Shown here: positions 60,187-64,000 of the stretch, in pieces
How the letters are laid out: every line of letters begins with the position of its first letter
Numbering within the stretch: the stretch's first letter is position 1
NCBI GenBank assembly: GCA_033344875.1
Contig: JAWPMO010000001.1
Span: forward strand, 1,079,595 to 1,143,594
Source: Ilumatobacteraceae bacterium
GTDB lineage: Bacteria; Actinomycetota; Acidimicrobiia; Acidimicrobiales; Ilumatobacteraceae
Direction of reading: 5' to 3'
DNA: 64,000 bases
Made by a program: the position numbers and the translations under genes
Notes under the pieces: model-generated
The model's input: only the letters and a program-made list of their open reading frames with translations
What the model was told of the DNA's origin: nothing
Database searches by the model: none

Positions 60187-61122
60187 TCAGGCGGCGAGCA
60201 ACCGGTCGACGTCGGCGCGGTCCGCTTCGGTGACGACGGTCGCAGCCGCGTTCACGTTGGCCGCGATCTGGTCGGGGCGTGTGGCGCCGGCGATCACCGA
60301 CGCGACCAGCGGATGTGAGGTGTGCCAACCGATGGCGAGGTCGAGCAGCGAGATGCCGCGGTGATCGGTCCACTCGATGAGTCGCTCCACCTTGGCCAGC
60401 TTGTCGTCGTCGATGAACGGCTCGGCTCGATCCCCCCATTTCTCGAGCCGCGAGCCCTTCGGACGCGCTTCACCGAGCCGGTACTTGCCGGTCAGCAACC
60501 CGGACTCGAGCGGAAAGTAGGGAACGAAGGCCATACCGAGCCGCTCGCAAGCGTCGAAGACGCCGTCGGTCTCCGGGTCTCGGGTCAGAAGGCTGTAGTG
60601 GTTCTGCACCGACGGGTACGCGGCGACACCCCGCTCCCCCGCTGCAGCGTGCGCGGCGTCGAGCTGGTCGGCGGTGAAATGGGTACAGCCGATCTCGCGG
60701 ATCTTGCCCTCGGCGCGCAGTTCGGCGAGGCACCCCAACGTCTCCTCGTGCGGCGTGTCGGGATCGGGCCGGTGCAGTTGGTAGTGATCGATGTAGTCGG
60801 TACCGAGCCGCCGCAGGCTGTCGTCGAGACGCCGTCGGATCTGATCGGGCGCACCACCACGTTCGTCGTCGCCCAGGCTCGACGTGTGCCCCCATTTGCT
60901 GGCGATGACCACCTCGGACCGACGGGAGCCGAGCGCGCGGCCGAGCAGCTCCTCGGAGCTGCCCTGGCCGTAGCTCTCGGCGGTGTCGAAGTAGTTGATG
61001 CCGTGGTCGAGCGCGGCGTTGACCACGTCCTTCGTCTGGTCGGCGTCGATCCGCATGCCGAAGTTGTTGCAGCCGAGCCCGACCACGGACACCTCGAGCT
61101 CACCGATCCGTCGCATCTGCAT
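60187..61122 (-). CDS. Aldo/keto reductase
   Basis: A 311-residue enzyme. The catalytic set is Asp/Tyr in NYFDTAESYG, Lys in IASKWGH, and His in IDHYQLHRPDP. VIAGATRPDQIAANV near the end binds NADPH. It is close to the YghZ/general stress Gsp69-type AKRs. The substrate is unknown. TAAGTT ends exactly 6 bases before the ATG. Confidence 0.88.
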   Translation of the reverse strand: MQMRRIGELEVSVVGLGCNNFGMRIDADQTKDVVNAALDHGINYFDTAESYGQGSSEELLGRALGSRRSEVVIASKWGHTSSLGDDERGGAPDQIRRRLDDSLRRLGTDYIDHYQLHRPDPDTPHEETLGCLAELRAEGKIREIGCTHFTADQLDAAHAAAGERGVAAYPSVQNHYSLLTRDPETDGVFDACERLGMAFVPYFPLESGLLTGKYRLGEARPKGSRLEKWGDRAEPFIDDDKLAKVERLIEWTDHRGISLLDLAIGWHTSHPLVASVIAGATRPDQIAANVNAAATVVTEADRADVDRLLAA

Positions 61123-61128
61123 ACGACG

Positions 61129-61134
61129 AACTTA
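61129..61134 (-). promoter_or_regulatory. -10 hexamer TAAGTT
   Basis: Ends 6 bases before ATG 61122 of the aldo/keto reductase gene. Confidence 0.5.
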
Positions 61135-61226
61135 CCCCGCAACGATGCAGCACCACTGTCCGGGACGTCGGTGGGTCAGGGGGCGCCTACGTTCGGACCA
61201 CACAGCGGTCGGATCACGGAACGTGC

Positions 61227-62516
61227 TCAGTTGGCGTGGTGACGGAGCGCCGGGCGGGCGGCGCCGGCGACGTAGATGCTGCCGGTCGCGAGGATCGCGT
61301 CGTCGGCGTCGGCGTTGCTCATCGCCGCATGGCAGGCGGCACCGACCGAGTCGTGCACGTACACCTCTGCGCAGCCGAGATCGCGTGCCGCCTTGGCGAC
61401 GTCGGCGCCCGGAACGCCGCGCGGCGACGGTGCCGTACAGGCGTGGACGACGTCGAACTCGTCGGCCCGGAGCGCAGCGAGGATGCCGGCCGGCTCCCGC
61501 AAGGTCCCCACGACCAGGATCCTGCGGCCCTCGGGATGGAAGTCACCGAAGAACACGTCGGCGCAGACGTCGGCGCCCGGCGGGTTGTGCGCCCCGTCGA
61601 TGATCGCCAGCGGTTGCACCCCGAGCACCTCGAAGCGGCCCGGCATCTCGACGTTGGCGAAGCCCTCGTGGACGACGTCCTCGGCGAGCGGCGCCGCGAA
61701 GAACGTCTCGACGGCCGCCAGCGCCAGCGCGGCGTTGTCGCCCTGATGTGCACCGTGGAGCGGCAGGAACACGTCGGAGTAGATCGTGGTCGGTGTGCGC
61801 AGGTCGAGCGAACGCCCGCCGATCGCGAGCGAGTTGTCGACGGTCTCGAAGTCGTCGCCCCGCACCAGCATCGACGCCCCACCCTCCCGTCGGAAGATCT
61901 CGATCATGTCGGGGTCGGTGTCGCCGACGACGACCGCGCTGCCCTGCTTGATGATGCCGGCCTTCTCGGCGGCGATGTCGGCCGTGGTCGGCCCCGCGAA
62001 CTCGGTGTGGTCGAGCGCCACGTTGGTGACGACCGCGACCTGTGCGTCGACGACGTTGGTCGCGTCCCATCGACCGAGCATGCCGACCTCGATCACCGCG
62101 ACGTCGACGGCGACATCGGCGAACCAGCGGAACGCTGCTGCCGTCACCGCCTCGAAGTAGGTGGGGCGCACGCCGGTGATCGCTTCGATGTCGGCGATGC
62201 CGGCGATCTGCTCGGCGAAGTCGTCGTCGGAGATGGGCTCGCCGTTGCGCTTGATCCGTTCGTTGATGCGCTCGAGATGCGGGCTGGTGTAGGTGCCGAC
62301 CGTCAGCCCCTGCGAGATGAGGAGGCGGCTGATGATCTGCACCGTCGACCCCTTGCCGTTGGTGCCGGTGACGTGGATGACCGGTTGCGCCAACTGCGGG
62401 TCGCCCATGGCGGAGCACAGTTTCGCGATCGAGTCGGTCGACGGGTCGTCGACACGCCCCGTCTTGTCGTACGACGCATGGTCGTCGAGGTATGCGAGCG
62501 CGTCGGTGAACTCCAT
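61227..62516 (-). CDS. folC: Folylpolyglutamate / dihydrofolate synthase
   Basis: A 429-residue Mur-ligase-like enzyme. [15 protein letters not shown] is the P-loop; [30 protein letters not shown] and [12 protein letters not shown] hold Mg ligands and the carbamylated-Lys region; [11 protein letters not shown] starts the C-terminal domain. It adds glutamates to folate, supplying the formyl-THF that PurN uses. It follows clpX by 27 bases; in many Actinobacteria folC lies near valS, so this pairing is less usual. Confidence 0.93.
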   Translation of the reverse strand: MEFTDALAYLDDHASYDKTGRVDDPSTDSIAKLCSAMGDPQLAQPVIHVTGTNGKGSTVQIISRLLISQGLTVGTYTSPHLERINERIKRNGEPISDDDFAEQIAGIADIEAITGVRPTYFEAVTAAAFRWFADVAVDVAVIEVGMLGRWDATNVVDAQVAVVTNVALDHTEFAGPTTADIAAEKAGIIKQGSAVVVGDTDPDMIEIFRREGGASMLVRGDDFETVDNSLAIGGRSLDLRTPTTIYSDVFLPLHGAHQGDNAALALAAVETFFAAPLAEDVVHEGFANVEMPGRFEVLGVQPLAIIDGAHNPPGADVCADVFFGDFHPEGRRILVVGTLREPAGILAALRADEFDVVHACTAPSPRGVPGADVAKAARDLGCAEVYVHDSVGAACHAAMSNADADDAILATGSIYVAGAARPALRHHAN

Positions 62517-62543
62517 GGCGGCGATCGGGCGGCTCTCGCCGCG

Positions 62544-63827
<1,284 letters not shown>

Positions 63828-63847
63828 CTGTGTCGCCCCCTCTCCGA

Positions 63848-63871
63848 GTGAGTCATGTCGTGAGTCATGTC
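63848..63871. repeat. Tandem 12-bp repeat in the clpX leader
   Basis: GTGAGTCATGTC occurs twice in direct succession (63848-63859 and 63860-63871). Each copy contains the palindrome TGAGTCA. On the clpX mRNA each copy reads GACATGACTCAC and so carries an ATG. The first opens a 24-codon frame that overlaps the clpX start out of frame. The rest of 63828-64000 holds no gene I can see. Confidence 0.6.
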
Positions 63872-64000
63872 GTCGATCGTGTCGTCGGCCACCGGCTCAG
63901 AGCTCGGGCACCCAGCGGAGACGTTAGTGAATGTGGTGACCGGATCAGCGGATCGCCGACGTCTGGTCGACGCCGGTCCTCGATGAGATCACCGTGTCGA

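Overview
The window is GC-rich, with strongly GC-biased third codon positions, GTG starts and many 1-4 base stop/start overlaps. It carries actinobacterial housekeeping genes (pur cluster, guaB, rodA-mrdA-mreD-mreC-mreB, proB-obg, rpmA-rplU, rne, clpX-folC). The secreted Cys-poor beta-domain proteins with an ARLLDTRP-type signature suggest the class Acidimicrobiia, perhaps an Ilumatobacter relative. That placement is inference from gene style, not from a search.

Layout. 1-3.2 kb: end of a QueD/PTPS-like gene, a lipoprotein, an MFS exporter and a Thr-rich lipoprotein, all rightward. 3.2-7.5 kb: leftward EVE protein, histidine phosphatase, GMC oxidoreductase, VOC protein and alpha/beta hydrolase. 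7.6-15.8 kb: a tight purL-purQ-purC-purF-purDM cluster in which PurL carries PurS-like sequence and PurD is fused to PurM. 15.8-17.4 kb: a small ArsR-led operon with a palindrome around its -35 box. 17.5-22.3 kb: an accessory island (SDR, SnoaL-like protein, Baeyer-Villiger monooxygenase, quinone-oxidoreductase-like protein). 22.5-24.7 kb: a secreted protein with three nearly identical 363-bp repeats. 24.9-27.0 kb: purN-guaB. 27.1-37.3 kb: a membrane protein, an iodotyrosine-deiodinase-like flavoprotein, a MoxR/VWA pair, an EF-hand protein coupled to a CbbX-type ATPase, an acyl-CoA dehydrogenase, and a coiled-coil membrane protein with MurJ. 37.4-40.8 kb: PspA and a secreted RCC1-repeat protein. 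40.8-52.7 kb, mostly leftward: radical SAM protein, DUF2344 protein, rne, a large lipoprotein, a candidate selenoprotein, rplU, rpmA, then obg-proB, with a dNTPase-like gene inserted on the other strand. 53-59.7 kb: cell-elongation operon and ndk. 59.7-64 kb: small membrane protein, aldo/keto reductase, folC and clpX.

The most notable observation is at 45060-45377 (minus strand). A 105-codon reading frame has one in-frame TGA at codon 30. It has its own promoter-like hexamer exactly 6 bases before the ATG, high-GC3 coding on both sides of the TGA, a C-terminal Cys-Cys, and a GGUC-loop hairpin 15 bases after the TGA, as in bacterial SECIS elements. This looks like an unannotated selenoprotein.

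A second, genome-wide-looking signal is a TAnnnT hexamer that ends 6-8 bases before the start codon of most first genes. It implies that transcription begins at or very near the start codon (leaderless mRNA). This rule helped choose many of the starts given here. Internal operon genes instead show overlaps or Shine-Dalgarno sequences.

Functionally, the window covers most of de novo IMP synthesis (PurF, D, N, L/Q, M, C) plus the first GMP step (GuaB), and most of the rod-shape peptidoglycan machinery (RodA, PBP2, MreBCD, MurJ). No tRNA, rRNA, CRISPR array, insertion sequence or replication origin was recognised.
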